From NCBI RefSeq assembly GCF_900010755.1, contig NZ_CZJT01000079.1:124001-188000 (forward strand): a stretch of DNA of 64,000 nt, given 5' to 3'. The stretch comes from Paeniglutamicibacter antarcticus (GTDB lineage Bacteria; Actinomycetota; Actinomycetes; Actinomycetales; Micrococcaceae). Both the position numbers and the translations under genes were made by a program. The notes beneath the pieces are model-generated. The model was not told the DNA's origin. It saw nothing but the letters and a program-made list of their open reading frames with translations, and made no database searches. Each line of letters opens with the position of its first letter. Within the stretch, counting starts at the first letter, position 1. Shown here one piece after another: positions 34,112 through 43,060 of the stretch.

Positions 34112-35083
34112 ATGACGATCAGGGCGACGAAGCCTTGGACAGGCGTCCACGAGCAGATGAGAAACCTCCACACTCTTGGCTTGGACATTCAATGGGAACA
34201 GACCAGGCACTGGCTCCAAGCCGTCGGGTACTACCGATTGAGTGGCTACTGGCATCCATTTCGAGTTCGGTTTCCGAGCGCTGCAGCTAATGGCAAAGTT
34301 ATTGTGTCATCTGCATTCGTAGCTGGCGCCTCGATGAAAAATGTTGCCGCTCTGTACGAGTTCGACAGAAAGCTGAAAGCGCATTTGTTGAGCGGTCTCG
34401 AACGGGTGGAGATCGCTTGCAGAAGTCGTATGGCCGATGTCTTGGGTGCTCGCAGTGTGAATGCGCTTATGGAACCCGAGCATTTCCAAAATTCGTCTTC
34501 GCATGAAGAATTGATGCTCACTGTCGAGAAACGGATCCAACGGGCGCTTGATTCTTCTGACCCGGTTGCCCTTCACCATGCAGCAACATATGGCGGAGAT
34601 TTTCCTATTTGGGCTGCCATAGAGTTCCTTGATTTCGGGGATGTGTCTAGGTTGTATGCAAATCTGCATCAGGCTGACAGGGAAACGGTAGCCGAATGGT
34701 TTGGGTGGAAGCCGACAAAAAGGTATCCGGATGCAAAAATGGGGGCTCCCCTGATGAACTGGTTACAACATCTCACGGTCGTTCGAAATACGGCTGCGCA
34801 TCATGCACGTTTGTGGAATCGGACGTTCACGCCGACTTCGCCGAAGAAACTTCCCATGGTTCCCGGGTTGGAAAAACTACGAGGCCAACAAGACAAAATT
34901 TATGGAACTATGGTGGTGCTGGGACAGCTCGTGAAAGTTACGTCACCAGGAACAACATGGCACATGCGGTTGCAAGAACTTCTTCAGGAGAGCTTCGGGC
35001 CGATAGATGGGGTTCGATGGGAAGATATGGGATTCCCTCCCGATTGGAAAAACTTGCCACCATTCGTAGATCCAGAAGAATAG
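34112..35083 (+). CDS. Abi_2 (AbiD/AbiF) family HEPN protein
   Basis: A 323-aa abortive-infection family protein. N-terminal motif WEQTRHWLQAVGYYRLSGYW and ALYEFDRKLKAHLLSGLERVE are Abi_2 landmarks. VVRNTAAHHARLWN (about residues 222-235) holds the R-x4-6-H motif of HEPN ribonucleases. Such proteins cleave RNA and are held in check by, or work with, an adjacent small RNA. GGAGGG at 34095-34100 precedes the ATG. The gene and its upstream region are clearly lower in G+C than the neighbours (about half by eye), so it was probably acquired. No protein antitoxin gene is visible. Confidence 0.85.
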   Translation: MTIRATKPWTGVHEQMRNLHTLGLDIQWEQTRHWLQAVGYYRLSGYWHPFRVRFPSAAANGKVIVSSAFVAGASMKNVAALYEFDRKLKAHLLSGLERVEIACRSRMADVLGARSVNALMEPEHFQNSSSHEELMLTVEKRIQRALDSSDPVALHHAATYGGDFPIWAAIEFLDFGDVSRLYANLHQADRETVAEWFGWKPTKRYPDAKMGAPLMNWLQHLTVVRNTAAHHARLWNRTFTPTSPKKLPMVPGLEKLRGQQDKIYGTMVVLGQLVKVTSPGTTWHMRLQELLQESFGPIDGVRWEDMGFPPDWKNLPPFVDPEE

Positions 35084-35198
35084 TGCCGACAAATTGACCA
35101 CTCCATATTTCGATAGTGTGTCCTGTATTCCTGGCCGGAGTGGTTGCCGTACTCGCGAGTGAACCAAGAGCAGGTTCTTGGAAATTGGACTCCGAAGC

Positions 35199-36167
35199 CT
35201 AATGCGCGGTGGGTACTGCGCGGGCGATCTGCCCGCCGGCGGCGCGCATGTGCATTTCGTCCGTGGCCACCAACACTTGGGCGAAAGCATCCCGTGGGGC
35301 ATCCTCGGTGACCGAGCCGACCACTGCATACACTGGCACCGAACCGCTCCGGGACATGATCACCGAGATGATCTTGCCAGCCAGGGTCTGGGTGTCCAAG
35401 CGGCCCTCACCAACCACCACAGCATCTGCCTGTGCGGCGGCCGCCTCAAAGCCCAGGGTGTCAAGGACAAAGTCAGCGCCGGAAAGTAGCTCGGCGTCGA
35501 AGCACGCCCAGAGTCCGCCGCTGAATCCGCCGGCAGCGCCCGTGGCCGGAACTCCGCGGGGGTCCTTCGGCAGGGTGGCGGCCAGATCGTGCAGGCGCGC
35601 GGTCAGTACCTCGACCTCGGCGGGGCTGGCGCCCTTCTGCGGGCCGAAGACCACCGCGGCATCTTCGAAGGCTGTGGTGACATCACTGAGAATCGTGACT
35701 CGCGCGCCACGCAGCCCACCGTGCTCGGTGATTGCCGCACACGCACCGGCCCCGCCGTCGGTAGTGGCGGAACCTCCGGCCGCAACCACCACATGGTTGG
35801 CGCCGCGGGAGAGCGCGTCAACCATGAGCAGCCCGGTGCCGTAGGTGTCGGCCGTCAACGCATTGCGTCCGCCCGGGGCCGGCAGCGTGATGCCGCTGGC
35901 CGCTGCCAGGTTGATGTAAGCGGTGCCATCGCCGGTCAACGAATAGGCGGCGGAGACCGGATCGCGCCATGGGCCAACGGTTGGTACAAAGATCCGTTGG
36001 GCCCCCAGAGCGGCACCGAGAATTTCCTCGGTGCCTTCCCCTCCGTCGGCCACCGGCATCTCCACGGCGCTCGCACCGGTGGAACGGACACCGCCGGCGA
36101 TGGCGGCGGCAACCTGGGCCGCGGTGAACGTGCCTTTGAAGCTATCGGGGGCAATGAGGATCTTCAT
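35199..36167 (-). CDS. glxK: Glycerate kinase
   Basis: A 322-aa glycerate kinase type I. KILIAPDSFKGTFTAAQVAA at the N-terminus, VADGGEGTEEIL, VAAGGSATTDGGAGA and GFSGGLWA are the family's conserved stretches. It phosphorylates D-glycerate to 2- or 3-phosphoglycerate. Last gene of the LacI-MFS-SDR-BKACE-glxK set; 12 nt separates it from the BKACE gene. Its presence implies that the pathway releases glycerate or tartronate semialdehyde, unusual next to a BKACE. Confidence 0.9.
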   Translation of the reverse strand: MKILIAPDSFKGTFTAAQVAAAIAGGVRSTGASAVEMPVADGGEGTEEILGAALGAQRIFVPTVGPWRDPVSAAYSLTGDGTAYINLAAASGITLPAPGGRNALTADTYGTGLLMVDALSRGANHVVVAAGGSATTDGGAGACAAITEHGGLRGARVTILSDVTTAFEDAAVVFGPQKGASPAEVEVLTARLHDLAATLPKDPRGVPATGAAGGFSGGLWACFDAELLSGADFVLDTLGFEAAAAQADAVVVGEGRLDTQTLAGKIISVIMSRSGSVPVYAVVGSVTEDAPRDAFAQVLVATDEMHMRAAGGQIARAVPTAH

Positions 36168-36179
36168 GTGGGTGCCTTA

Positions 36180-37112
36180 CTAGAAATTGACGTTTTCGCG
36201 GCCCTTGAGTGCCAGCATTTCGCGGGCCTCATCGGGGGTCGCGACCTCGAAGTTCAACGCCTCGAGGATGGTGCGAGCGCGGGTGACCTGCTCGGCGTTG
36301 GACACTGCAAGCTGGCCGGGACCGATCCACAACGAGTCTTCCAGGCCCACCCGGACGTGGGAGCCCATGGCCGCACCGATGGTCGCCAGTGGCATCTGGT
36401 TCTTGCCGGCACCCAAGATTGACCACTCGTAGCTATCCCCGAAGAGCCGGTCGGCGGTGCGGCGCATGTGCATCAGGTCTTCGGGGTGCGCTCCGATGCC
36501 GCCCAGCAGGCCGAACACTGACTGGACGAACAGCGGTCCGCGAGCGAGCCCGCGAGCCTGGAAGTGCGCGAGGTTGTTCAGGTGGGAGATGTCGTAGCAT
36601 TCGAACTCGAAACGGGTGTCATTCTTGTTGCCGATTTCCAGAATCTTCTGGATGTCGGCAAAGGTGTTCTTGAAGACCAGATCCCGCGACTTCTCCAAGC
36701 CTTCGCGTTCCCACTCGTGCTCAAAATCCGTGAAGCGATCGAGCATCGGGTAGAGCCCGAAGTTCATCGAGCCCATGTTCAGTGATGCGAGTTCTGGCTT
36801 GAACTCGATCACCGGGCGCATGCGCTCCTCAACGCTCATGTGCGGGGATCCGCCGGTGGTGATGTTGATGACCGCATCGGTGTTGGCCTTGAGCTTTTGC
36901 AAGATGGGTTCGAAGTGGGCGGGGTCCTGCGAGGGGCGGCCGTCCTTCGGGTCCCGGGCGTGCATGTGCACGATCGATGCGCCTGCCTCGGCGGCTCCGA
37001 TCGCCGCATCGGCGATCTCATCCGCGGTGACCGGCAGGTACTTGGACATGGTGGGGGTGTGGATCGCGCCGGTGACGGCGGAGGTGATGATGACCTTGCG
37101 TGTATTTGCCAT
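36180..37112 (-). CDS. BKACE family (DUF849) beta-keto acid cleavage enzyme
   Basis: A 310-aa BKACE protein. The N-terminus KVIITSAVTGAIHTPTMSKY, zinc ligands in VHMHARDP, the ITTGGSPHMSVEER loop and FGLLGGIG are typical of 3-keto-5-aminohexanoate cleavage enzymes. Members condense a beta-keto acid with acetyl-CoA to give acetoacetate and a new acyl-CoA. Substrate varies widely across the family (aminohexanoate, dehydrocarnitine, beta-ketoadipate and others) and cannot be read off here. It is flanked by an SDR that could make the beta-keto acid. Confidence 0.88.
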   Translation of the reverse strand: MANTRKVIITSAVTGAIHTPTMSKYLPVTADEIADAAIGAAEAGASIVHMHARDPKDGRPSQDPAHFEPILQKLKANTDAVINITTGGSPHMSVEERMRPVIEFKPELASLNMGSMNFGLYPMLDRFTDFEHEWEREGLEKSRDLVFKNTFADIQKILEIGNKNDTRFEFECYDISHLNNLAHFQARGLARGPLFVQSVFGLLGGIGAHPEDLMHMRRTADRLFGDSYEWSILGAGKNQMPLATIGAAMGSHVRVGLEDSLWIGPGQLAVSNAEQVTRARTILEALNFEVATPDEAREMLALKGRENVNF

Positions 37113-37128
37113 GGTGGTCTCGATTCCC

Positions 37129-37908
37129 TTAGTAGAGCTTCTCGGTATTGCCGTCGACGGCCATTGCCTGGCCGTTGATGCTGCGGGCCATGGAACTGGC
37201 CAGGAAGATCGCCATGTCGGCGATGTCGCCGGCCTCGACCAGCCGGTTCAGCGAGGACTGGCGGTGGTAGAGGTCCGAGACCTCGGTGAGCGGTCGGCCA
37301 AGCATCTCGGCCTTCGCCTCGATGACGGCTTCAATGCGGGGCCCGTTGACGGCGCCGGGGCAAATGGCGTTGACGCGGATGCGTTCATCACCGAGCTCGA
37401 TGGCCAAGGTCTTGGTCAATCCGATGACCGCCCATTTGGAGGCCGAGTAGGCACTACGGCCGGCCATGCCCAGACGTCCTGCGGCGGAGGAGAGGTTGAT
37501 GATCGAGGGGTCGGATCCCTCGCGCAGCAGTGGCAGCAGGTGCTTGATGCAGTAGAACTGCCCGTGCACGTTGACATCGAACGTTGACTTCCATGCCTCG
37601 GAGTCCAATGTTTCGATGGGCCCGGTGGGCCCGGCGATGCCCGCATTGTTGATCAGCACATCCAGCCCGCCCAGCTCGGAGCGAACCGTTGCGGCGAGCT
37701 CGACGACCTGGGCCTCGTTCGATACGTCGCTGACCGCGGCGGCGAAGCCCGCGTCACGTGCGGCCTGGACTGCGTCGGGATTGATGTCGGTGACAAAGAC
37801 ACTGGCTCCCAGGTCCTTGAAGGCCGAGGCGATGGCCAGGCCGATGCCGGCGGCACCGGCGGTAACGAGGACCTTGCGGCCGCTGAAGTCGAGTCTGTTG
37901 TTGTCCAT
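37129..37908 (-). CDS. SDR family oxidoreductase, probable beta-hydroxyacid dehydrogenase
   Basis: A 259-aa classical SDR: LVTAGAAGIGLAIASAFKDL (glycine motif read as TAGAAGIG), LINNAG, catalytic Ser in NLSSAAGRLG and YSASK. The acidic residue in VFVTDINP favours NAD. Between the BKACE and the MFS transporter, it is the natural candidate to oxidise an imported beta-hydroxy acid to the beta-keto acid the BKACE needs. The C-terminus VDGNTEKLY is somewhat longer than usual. Confidence 0.87.
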   Translation of the reverse strand: MDNNRLDFSGRKVLVTAGAAGIGLAIASAFKDLGASVFVTDINPDAVQAARDAGFAAAVSDVSNEAQVVELAATVRSELGGLDVLINNAGIAGPTGPIETLDSEAWKSTFDVNVHGQFYCIKHLLPLLREGSDPSIINLSSAAGRLGMAGRSAYSASKWAVIGLTKTLAIELGDERIRVNAICPGAVNGPRIEAVIEAKAEMLGRPLTEVSDLYHRQSSLNRLVEAGDIADMAIFLASSMARSINGQAMAVDGNTEKLY

Positions 37909-37938
37909 GGGGAGATCTCTTCCTGGTGGTGGAGTGTA

Positions 37939-39261
37939 TTAGTGGGCTGCGACGGAGGACTTGGACGGGTCTTCGGTGCCGCGCTTGAGCTTACGGGTCA
38001 GCAGGGCGCCCACGGTGCACATGGCCACGATGAACCAGAGGCCGGAGAATTTGCTTCCGGTGGTCTCTTCCATGAATCCCATGACGTAGGGGCCAAGGAA
38101 CCCGCCGAAGAGGCCGACGGTGTTCACGAAGGCAATGCCGCCGGCAAGTGCCGCACCGGAGAGGCGTGTTGCCGGGTAGGTGAAGAGGATGGGCTGCAGG
38201 GCGAAGAAGTTGAAAGCGGCCAGGCAGAAGCCGAGCATGCCCAGAACCGGCCCGCCGATGGCTCCGAGCGTGAAGCCGGCGACGATGCCGACCATCGTGC
38301 AGGTGGCGATCGTGCGTGACCGGCTGGCGTTGGTTGCCAGTCGTGGCAGCAGCAGTGCGCCGGCGGCCGAGAAGATCCACGGGACTGAGGTCAACAAGCC
38401 GATCTGGATGGTGTTGAGCGTTCCGTAAGTTCCGATAATCGAGGGCAGGAAGAAGCTCAGTGCGTAGACGGCGATCTGGTGAGTGAAGTAGATGGCGACG
38501 ACCAACAGGATCTGCTTGTCCCTGAGTACGTGACGCAACTTCGAGTTTCCCGAGGCCTTGGCCCCGGCAAGCTCCTCCGCCAGGATCCGTGCTTCAAGAT
38601 CCTCGGCTTCCGCACGGGTGAGGAACTTGGCATCGGTGGGCTTGTTGGGTAGGTACTTCCAGATGAAGATGGCCAGGAAGCAGGCGGGGATGCCTTCGAT
38701 GATGAACATCCACTGCCAGCCGTGCAGCCCTCCGACACCATCCATGGTCAGCAAGATGCCACCCAAAGGGGCGCCGACAATGTTGGCGATGGAAACGCCT
38801 AGCAAGAACATTCCGTTGGCCTTGGCGCGATGCTTGACGACAAACCACTGGGTGATGAAGTAAATGACTCCGGGGAACAGCCCTGCTTCGGCGATGCCCA
38901 GCAGCATCCGCAGGATGTAGAAGGACCATTCGCCCTGCACAAAGGCCATGCATGCCGAGAGGATGCCCCAGGTGATCATGATGCGCATGATCCAGAACCG
39001 GGCGCCGACCTTGTGCATGATCAGGTTCGAAGGGATTTCGGAGAGAGCATAAGTCAGGAAGAACAGCCCGGCGCCGATGCCGTAGGCGGTGGCAGAGATC
39101 CCGAGATCGATTTCCATCCGATCCTTGGCCATGCCGATATTGGTACGGTCAATGAAGGCCATGACGTATGCGGCAATCAGCAGCGGCATGACGCGGCGGA
39201 AGATAATCTTGTTGACGACTTCGGGTGACCTCATCGTCGTTTGATGCGAAGTGGTTGACAT
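37939..39261 (-). CDS. MFS transporter, anion:cation symporter (ACS) family
   Basis: A 440-aa 12-TM major facilitator of the ACS/phthalate-permease type. FIDRTNIGMAKDRMEIDLGI and the inter-helix segment RMLLGIAEAGLFPGVIYFITQWF are characteristic. Such carriers import organic anions (hexuronates, tartrate, phthalate). ATG at 39261 with AAAGG upstream is preferred to longer frames. It stands between the LacI regulator and the SDR/BKACE/glxK genes, so probably takes up the pathway substrate. Confidence 0.88.
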   Translation of the reverse strand: MSTTSHQTTMRSPEVVNKIIFRRVMPLLIAAYVMAFIDRTNIGMAKDRMEIDLGISATAYGIGAGLFFLTYALSEIPSNLIMHKVGARFWIMRIMITWGILSACMAFVQGEWSFYILRMLLGIAEAGLFPGVIYFITQWFVVKHRAKANGMFLLGVSIANIVGAPLGGILLTMDGVGGLHGWQWMFIIEGIPACFLAIFIWKYLPNKPTDAKFLTRAEAEDLEARILAEELAGAKASGNSKLRHVLRDKQILLVVAIYFTHQIAVYALSFFLPSIIGTYGTLNTIQIGLLTSVPWIFSAAGALLLPRLATNASRSRTIATCTMVGIVAGFTLGAIGGPVLGMLGFCLAAFNFFALQPILFTYPATRLSGAALAGGIAFVNTVGLFGGFLGPYVMGFMEETTGSKFSGLWFIVAMCTVGALLTRKLKRGTEDPSKSSVAAH

Positions 39262-39337
39262 GTCTTTGCCTTTTGTTGGGGGCGTAGCAACGGGAAGGCG
39301 CGTCGGCCCCTGGCTGCTGAAATGATGGATATGGGTA

Positions 39338-40393
39338 TTAGCTGGCGGAGTCCGGAAGGCACCCGCAGGTGCGTCCGATGTGAATCCGATGTGTACACAC
39401 CGAGTGCGCGTAGGTGTTTCGTGGATGGGTGATCTGGTCAAGGAGAAGTTCGAAGGAACGCTCGGCCATCTCCCTCACCGGCTGGACGATCGTGGTCAAA
39501 CCGATGAGCAAGGAACGGCTGCGCGGTAGCCCGTCACTGCCGACGACCGCCACATCCTGGGGAATTCGTAATCCCAAGGACAGTGCGTGTTCCATGACCC
39601 CGATGGCGATTTCATCGGATCCGCAGACGATGGCCCGTGGGGGATGGGCCGAACCGAGGAGTTTTTCCGCGGCCACCCGTCCACCATCGGAGTTCAGCCG
39701 GGTGCTAATTTTTCGCTCCCCGGTGATCGCCACTCCCGCAGCGGTTGCGGTGCGAACAAAAGCCTGCTCGCGTGCAATGGATGCTGTGGAAAATCGTGGG
39801 CCAATGACCGTGGCAATCTCCCGATAGCCGTGGCTAAGGATGTGGCCCATGAGTTCGGCCGCAGCTGCATCGTCATCGATCCCCACGAAGTCCCCGGGTA
39901 AATGGTCCGAGCGTCTCGACAGGTAAACATACGGGATGCGTTTTTGGCGCAGGGTCCGTAGTGCCCGCGAATCTTCACGCAGTGCAGCGGCAATGATGAC
40001 ACCGTCGACGTTGCGGGTGGCCAGGGTACTGGCAACCTGAGCCAACGATTCCGGGTCGTCCTGGGTAGTGGCGACAAAGACTTCGAAGCCCTCTGCCGCC
40101 GTGGCGTTGATAATATGTTGCGCCCAACCGGTGTACATCTGATTAACGATGTTCGGAAGGATCAGCCCCACCACCCGGGTCAGCAACGGGTCGCGGCCCG
40201 TCGAGTTCCCCGAGGGGCGGAAGCCCATCTCGTTGGCGATCTTTACGACGTGCCGCCGGGTTTCGGTAGATGCCCCCGGCCTGCCGTTCATGATGTAGCT
40301 GACCGTGGCGGCGGAGACTCCCGATGCTCGTGCTACCGCCGCGGCGGAAACCCGGGTGGGTCGGTCCGTCGGGGTGTTCATGGTGCTCGGCAT
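39338..40393 (-). CDS. LacI family transcriptional regulator
   Basis: A 351-aa repressor. The LacI helix-turn-helix and hinge (VSAAAVARASGVSAATVSYI, MNGRPGASTETRRHV) precede a periplasmic-binding-fold effector domain (VVGLILPNIVNQMYTGW, IVCGSDEIAIGVMEHAL, IPQDVAVVGSDGL). AAGGAGG precedes ATG 40393. It leads the minus-strand set MFS-SDR-BKACE-glxK and is divergent from the AtoE-SDR genes. Two matching palindromes in the shared 287-bp spacer would let it control both arms. Confidence 0.88.
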   Translation of the reverse strand: MPSTMNTPTDRPTRVSAAAVARASGVSAATVSYIMNGRPGASTETRRHVVKIANEMGFRPSGNSTGRDPLLTRVVGLILPNIVNQMYTGWAQHIINATAAEGFEVFVATTQDDPESLAQVASTLATRNVDGVIIAAALREDSRALRTLRQKRIPYVYLSRRSDHLPGDFVGIDDDAAAAELMGHILSHGYREIATVIGPRFSTASIAREQAFVRTATAAGVAITGERKISTRLNSDGGRVAAEKLLGSAHPPRAIVCGSDEIAIGVMEHALSLGLRIPQDVAVVGSDGLPRSRSLLIGLTTIVQPVREMAERSFELLLDQITHPRNTYAHSVCTHRIHIGRTCGCLPDSAS

Positions 40394-40469
40394 CGTTGCC
40401 TCCTTCACAGCGTTGGTCCAATACCGGCGGATCGCCGTGGTGTGACTACCATTACAGTCGACGCAAGAG

Positions 40470-40587
40470 CGTTAAGCAACGTTAAGTGGTGGGGCTCAAG
40501 GGTTGTGAATGGATTGGAGTGCGAGGAGCCTTGCGCATGGTTTTGTTTGGTCAGGTCAGGCAATAAATTCCTTATCGTTGCCTAACG
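40470..40587. promoter_or_regulatory. Two LacI-type operators between divergent operons
   Basis: CGTTAAGCAACG (40470-40481) and CGTTGCCTAACG (40576-40587) share the palindrome CGTT-N4-AACG and both are followed by TT. Their centres are 106 bp apart, close to ten helical turns, suitable for DNA looping between the divergent promoters. Confidence 0.5.
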
Positions 40588-40680
40588 TTCTTGGCGCACC
40601 GTAGTCTCCACGGAGCACGCTGTGGTGTACGTCACCAATCGGGTGCTCGTTTACATCCCGAACCACTTGGAGGTACGCAC

Positions 40681-42030
40681 ATGCTTGCAGTTGCAATGAA
40701 GCCAGTGACCAGACTTGTTGAACGATGGATGCCGTCCGCCATGGTCTTTGCCGTGGTGCTGACAGGTGTCGTTATGTTAATGGCTCTGGTTATGACGGAT
40801 TCGGGGCCCGTTGATGTACTCAATGCCTGGGGTAACGGGCTGACCGGGCTGCTGGCCTTCATCACGCAGATGTGTCTGGCCCTGCTCTTCGGCCACGCGC
40901 TGGCACATACCCGACCGGTGCAGAAGGCACTGGCCAAGGTCTCGGCCATCCCGACAAACGCCGTTCAGGCGTATGCGTGGGTCACGTTGTTGACCTGTCT
41001 GGTCTCCTGGGCCCAGTGGAGCCTTGGGTTGATCGTCGGAGCGATCCTGGCCAAGGGGGTGGCCACCAGTTGCCGCGACCGCGGGATTCGCGTTCATTTT
41101 CCCTTGCTCGTCGCCGCCGCCTACACCGGATTCATCCCTTATCACATGGGCTATTCGGGTGCCGCGCCGCTGACCAGTGCGACTCCAGGAAGCTTCATCG
41201 AGGAGTTCCTCGGTGCCCCAGTATCCGTGGTGGAAACCGTCTTTAGCTGGTGGAACCTCATGGGGCTGGCGATCATGATTCCGGCGCTGGTCATCGGAAT
41301 GGTCATGTGCCGACCCAAGAACCCCGGGGAAATCATCGAAATCCCCGACACCACCTCGGGCAGCGTCGACGCGGCACCGACTGTTCAGCTTCCGAGTAAT
41401 CCGGCCGAATGGATCGAGTCCAAGCGCTATATCTCCACCGGGCTGGGATTGCTGTTGGGGGCCTTCGTGGTCGGGCATTTCATGCGTCTGGGCTTCGTGC
41501 TGACCTTTGACATTGTGAACTGGTCGATGCTGACTCTGATCCTGCTCATGGTTGCTTCGCCGGCCGAACTTTCGCGTCTGGTCAAGAACGCGGCCTCGGT
41601 CACCAGCGAGGTACTGCTCCAGTACCCGCTGTACGCAGGAATCCTGGGCATCGTGACCACCACGGGACTAATCCAGGTACTCAGCGATGCATTTATCCGG
41701 GTGTCCGACGTGCAATCCCTGCCGTTCATCGCTTTTCTTGCCGCGGGTTTGGTCAATATCTTCGTTCCCAGTGGCGGCGGGCAATTTGCCATCCAGGGTC
41801 CGATCTTCATCGAGGCGGGAAATGCACTGGGAACCGACCCGGCCCTGATCATCATGGCCATCGGCTACGGCGACACCTGGACGAATATGATTCAGCCCTT
41901 CTTCGCCCTTCCAATCCTCGCTATTGCCGGACTGGGCGTGCGCGCCATCCTCAAATACACGATGGTCTCCCTGGTCATCAGCGGAATAGTCTTTTCGTTC
42001 GTCCTTTTCATGGCCAGCTACTTGTCATAG
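40681..42030 (+). CDS. AtoE-type short-chain fatty acid transporter
   Basis: A 449-aa polytopic protein of the SCFA_trans (AtoE) family. Conserved stretches include VTLLTCLVSWAQWSLGLIVG, YTGFIPYHMGYSGAAPLTSA and VNIFVPSGGGQFAIQGPIFI. It likely imports short-chain (hydroxy/keto) fatty acids such as acetoacetate or butyrate, or exports surplus acetoacetate from the BKACE reaction. GGAGG lies just upstream of ATG 40681. It is divergent from the LacI-led genes and followed by a second SDR. Confidence 0.88.
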   Translation: MLAVAMKPVTRLVERWMPSAMVFAVVLTGVVMLMALVMTDSGPVDVLNAWGNGLTGLLAFITQMCLALLFGHALAHTRPVQKALAKVSAIPTNAVQAYAWVTLLTCLVSWAQWSLGLIVGAILAKGVATSCRDRGIRVHFPLLVAAAYTGFIPYHMGYSGAAPLTSATPGSFIEEFLGAPVSVVETVFSWWNLMGLAIMIPALVIGMVMCRPKNPGEIIEIPDTTSGSVDAAPTVQLPSNPAEWIESKRYISTGLGLLLGAFVVGHFMRLGFVLTFDIVNWSMLTLILLMVASPAELSRLVKNAASVTSEVLLQYPLYAGILGIVTTTGLIQVLSDAFIRVSDVQSLPFIAFLAAGLVNIFVPSGGGQFAIQGPIFIEAGNALGTDPALIIMAIGYGDTWTNMIQPFFALPILAIAGLGVRAILKYTMVSLVISGIVFSFVLFMASYLS

Positions 42031-42081
42031 CCCGGCCGCCGCCAACTTCGCATTCCCGAAAACAACGCTTCAAGGAGCCAC

Positions 42082-42849
42082 ATGACTTTCGAACAATTTT
42101 CTCTGGCCGGCCGTCACGTTCTGGTGACGGGCGCCGGACGTGGCCTTGGCCAGGCCATGGCGTTGGCCGCCGCCCGTGCCGGGGCCAGCGTGACGGCGGT
42201 GGCCCGAACCGCCGAACAACTGGGGCACACCCTGGAGCTGGCCCGTGGCGCCGCAGGGACCCTGCGCACCCTGTGCTGGGACATGGCACTGACCGACACC
42301 CTCGGGGCACTGGTGGATGAGGCGGAGGAAGCGGGTCCGGTGGATTCGGTGATTCATGCAGCGGGCGTTCAATTGCGCAAACCAGCCACGGAGCTTTTGC
42401 CCGAAGAATGGATGCGGGTACAAAAGGTCAATGCGGAAGCGCCGTTCTTCCTCAGCACAGAGATCGCCCGTCGCCGACTTCGGGATGCATCGCCACGCGG
42501 GAGCCACATCTTCATTGGTTCGCTGGCCACCACCATTGGGCTGCCGAACGTCGCGCCCTATGTCATGTCCAAAACGGCGGTGCTCGGTGCAGTGCGGGCG
42601 CTGTCGCGCGAATGGGCAGGGCAGGGAATCCGCGTCAACGGAATTGCTCCGGGGTACGTCCAGACGCAGCTGACGTCCGACCTGTTGGCCCGCGAGGAAG
42701 ACCGCACGCGGATCCTGGGGCGGATCCCCATGGGAAGGCTGGGCGCCACCGAAGACTTCGCCGGGGCCACGGTGTTCCTGCTCTCCGATGCTTCCGCCTA
42801 CATCACCGGACAGATGCTCAACATCGATGGTGGTTGGCTGGCGTCCTGA
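42082..42849 (+). CDS. SDR family oxidoreductase
   Basis: A 255-aa classical SDR: LVTGAGRGLGQAMALAAARA, HAAG, the catalytic Ser in FIGSLATTIGLPNV and YVMSK, ending in TGQMLNIDGGWLAS. AAGGAG precedes the ATG. It resembles gluconate/3-oxoacyl reductase-type dehydrogenases, so it may oxidise a hydroxy acid or sugar acid. It follows the AtoE transporter on the plus arm of the LacI cluster, giving this locus two SDRs, possibly for opposite stereoisomers of the substrate. Confidence 0.87.
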   Translation: MTFEQFSLAGRHVLVTGAGRGLGQAMALAAARAGASVTAVARTAEQLGHTLELARGAAGTLRTLCWDMALTDTLGALVDEAEEAGPVDSVIHAAGVQLRKPATELLPEEWMRVQKVNAEAPFFLSTEIARRRLRDASPRGSHIFIGSLATTIGLPNVAPYVMSKTAVLGAVRALSREWAGQGIRVNGIAPGYVQTQLTSDLLAREEDRTRILGRIPMGRLGATEDFAGATVFLLSDASAYITGQMLNIDGGWLAS

Positions 42850-42995
42850 GGCGCCGGGCAGGCCTTCCTGTTTTTCCTGCTGGAAAACACTGTTGACCGC
42901 CAGCTGGAAAGCGGCGAACGGGGAACCTCGAACCGTGGGGAACAGTGAAGAGGCAGGTGAAGCTGCCCGCTTCAAGACCGTGGATCGATTAAACG

Positions 42996-43041
42996 CCGGA
43001 GGGCTGTTGCCGCCATCGTGATGGTGGCAACAGCCCTCCGG
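42996..43041. terminator. Long hairpin between convergent SDR and MMPL genes
   Basis: CCGGAGGGCTGTTGCC (42996-43011) pairs exactly with 43026-43041 and the stem continues inward to about 22 bp with a two-base loop (one G-U pair). It separates two convergent genes. No T-run is visible, so bidirectional termination is likely but inferred. Confidence 0.7.
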
Positions 43042-43060
43042 GATTCAGCCGCGGACCGAG

